A program made the position numbers and the translations under genes. Shown here in pieces: positions 62,963 to 64,000 of a DNA stretch of 64,000 nt. The DNA is from Bradyrhizobium sp. AZCC 2176 (GTDB lineage: Bacteria > Pseudomonadota > Alphaproteobacteria > Rhizobiales > Xanthobacteraceae), in assembly GCF_036924645.1 (NCBI RefSeq), contig NZ_JAZHRX010000001.1:1612001-1676000 (forward strand), read 5' to 3'. The notes under the pieces were generated by a model. It was not told the DNA's origin. It did no database searches and was given only the letters and a program-made list of their open reading frames with translations. How positions within the stretch are numbered: position 1 is the first letter of the stretch; each line of letters opens with the position of its first letter.

Positions 62963-63688
62963 ATGAAGAAGATCCTCGCAGCCCTCGTGGCGTTCGCAGC
63001 CCTCACCGCCGCCGCGCCCGCCACCGGCGCCGATCTCGGCGCGCGCCCCTACTACAACAAGGCACCTGTCTATGCGGCGCCGCTCTACAACTGGACCGGC
63101 TTCTATATCGGCGGCCATCTTGGCGGCGCCTTCAGCGGCAGCAACGACTTCAATGGCGCGGTGCTGAGCGATTCCAGCGCCCGCCTGCTCGGCGGCGTTC
63201 AGGCCGGCATCGACTGGCAGTTCGCGCCGAACTGGGTGCTCGGCACCGAGGGCCAGTATTCCTGGCTCGGCAAGAACAACCTCACCGCCACCTTCCCCGG
63301 CGGCTACGTTTACACCAACGATCAGCGCGGCCTCGGCTCGATCACCGCCCGCATCGGCTACACCTGGGGTCCGGGTCTGGTCTATGTCAAAGGCGGCTAT
63401 GCCTATTCCGACAACCGCGAAACGCTGACCCTGGTCGGCGTTCCGACCGCCTTCCTGCTCGATGGCAACCACAGCCACGGCTGGACCGTCGGCACCGGCG
63501 TCGAATACATGTTCGCCCCGAACTGGGCGGTCAAAGGCGAGTACATGTATTACGACTTCGGCAGCAGCCGCTTCGTGACCCCTGCCGCGCTGGCGCCGTT
63601 TGGAAACTTCCACACCGACGACCACACGCTGAAGCTCGGCGTCAATTATCGCTTCAACTTCGCAAGCCCGGTGGTGGCGCGCTACTGA
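62963..63688 (+). CDS. Outer membrane beta-barrel protein (Omp25/31-like porin family)
   Basis: 241 residues from ATG 62963 with GGAGACC upstream. The signal peptide ends near APATGAD. YNWTGFYIGGHLGGAFSGSN is the standard beginning of this Rhizobiales barrel, which ends in LKLGVNYRFNF plus a short tail, close to the usual C-terminal phenylalanine-type outer-membrane signal. Eight beta strands fit the length. It is a surface protein of structural or porin-like role. A terminator follows. Confidence 0.93.
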   Translation: MKKILAALVAFAALTAAAPATGADLGARPYYNKAPVYAAPLYNWTGFYIGGHLGGAFSGSNDFNGAVLSDSSARLLGGVQAGIDWQFAPNWVLGTEGQYSWLGKNNLTATFPGGYVYTNDQRGLGSITARIGYTWGPGLVYVKGGYAYSDNRETLTLVGVPTAFLLDGNHSHGWTVGTGVEYMFAPNWAVKGEYMYYDFGSSRFVTPAALAPFGNFHTDDHTLKLGVNYRFNFASPVVARY

Positions 63689-63713
63689 GCGATTTCAACT
63701 GCGAATCGCAGAA

Positions 63714-63746
63714 GGCCGGCTTTCACGCCGGCCTTTTTATTTTTTG
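63714..63746 (+). terminator. Rho-independent terminator of the outer membrane protein gene
   Basis: GGCCGGC at 63714-63720 pairs with GCCGGCC at 63727-63733, followed by a T-rich run. Confidence 0.92.
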
Positions 63747-63912
63747 GGCTTTCGCTCGCGTTTTCCGGCTCGCGAAAAATCCAATGCGGCAGCGTCCTGC
63801 AACTAAAATTATGGCGAAAAAGGTTCCGGTTTTCCAAACTTGTTAACCGGGTATCGCGATACTGCCGCGCGAGGAAACATCCCAAGGTAGCGTAGACGGG
63901 GCAGCGGGGCAG

Positions 63913-64000
63913 ATGGCACGACAGAAATTGCAACACAAAGGTTTCCGCTTCGGCGTCAGAGGCAGCCTGTTTGCCGCCTTCGCCGTCATCGCCGGCATGG
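63913..64000 (+). CDS. N-terminal fragment of a membrane protein, possibly a methyl-accepting chemotaxis protein (cut by window edge)
   Basis: From ATG 63913 the frame reads MARQKLQHKGFRFGVRGSLF then AAFAVIAGM and runs off the window. A short basic segment before a hydrophobic helix is the usual start of Bradyrhizobium methyl-accepting chemotaxis proteins and sensor kinases. The identity cannot be decided from 29 residues. Confidence 0.5.
   Translation, partial: MARQKLQHKGFRFGVRGSLFAAFAVIAGM

Noticed and set aside
1..64000. CRISPR array, rRNA operon, prophage or known antiphage defence system
   Set aside because: No regularly spaced repeats, no rRNA sequence and no recognisable phage or defence genes were found on either strand.

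Overview
The window looks like a chromosomal segment of a Bradyrhizobium-type alphaproteobacterium (Nitrobacteraceae). It is GC-rich, genes are densely packed on both strands, and the gene blocks are typical of the group: ispH-thrB-rnhA, maf-yacG beside tRNA-Phe, murA-DUF2948-hisD-UPF0262-low-molecular-weight phosphatase, trcR, a glucan exporter of the NdvA type and a SemiSWEET sugar transporter. Many gaps hold short palindromic extragenic repeats of several recognisable families. The species assignment is inference from gene content and repeat style; no 16S rRNA gene is present.

Layout. 1-9500: the 5' end of minC, a one-TM hypothetical protein, a branched-chain-type periplasmic binding protein, then a leftward group of metabolic and envelope genes (thioesterase, SDR, nitronate monooxygenase, YqaA/DedA-like protein, HisE-like protein) and an NMT1-type binding protein. 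9500-19600: ndvA, a D,D-carboxypeptidase with an Ala/Lys/Pro tail, fadD, DUF924, peroxiredoxin, then leftward ispH-thrB-rnhA and rightward trcR. 19600-27400: SemiSWEET, small proteins, prpE, a TPR protein, membrane proteins, a Na+/H+ antiporter and an SDR. 27400-32500: an IS110-family element with long structured non-coding flanks, followed by a TAXI-type TRAP transporter pair. 32870-41700: a degenerate receiver-EAL protein, small secreted proteins, a Bug-type binding protein, NUDIX, PaaI thioesterase, aldo/keto reductase, PilZ and a YciF-like ferritin-fold protein. 41700-46900: a repeat-rich zone with a dispersed repeat, a large Cache-PAS-GGDEF-EAL protein, a decayed higA fragment, DUF1810, NUDIX and tRNA-Phe. 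47000-52500: housekeeping block (yacG, maf, phosphatase, UPF0262, hisD, DUF2948, murA). 52600-64000: alpha/beta hydrolase, a cyclic-nucleotide-domain FAD oxidoreductase, tRNA-Thr with a duplicated 3' end flanking a Crp-type regulator, an HD-GYP protein, an exported GH16-GH1 glycosidase pair, an Omp25-type outer membrane protein and the start of a membrane protein.

Themes. (i) Cyclic-di-GMP: GGDEF-EAL, HD-GYP, PilZ and a probably dead EAL protein lie within 26 kb of each other. (ii) Envelope glucans: ndvA exports glucan and the GH16-GH1 pair is predicted to act outside the cytoplasm on beta-glucans. (iii) Solute capture: ABC, TRAP-TAXI and Bug binding proteins, as expected for a soil oligotroph. 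(iv) Mobile and repeated DNA: an IS110 element with a candidate guide RNA, an attachment-like tRNA-Thr scar, at least five palindromic repeat families and one longer dispersed repeat. I found no CRISPR array, rRNA operon, prophage or complete defence system.
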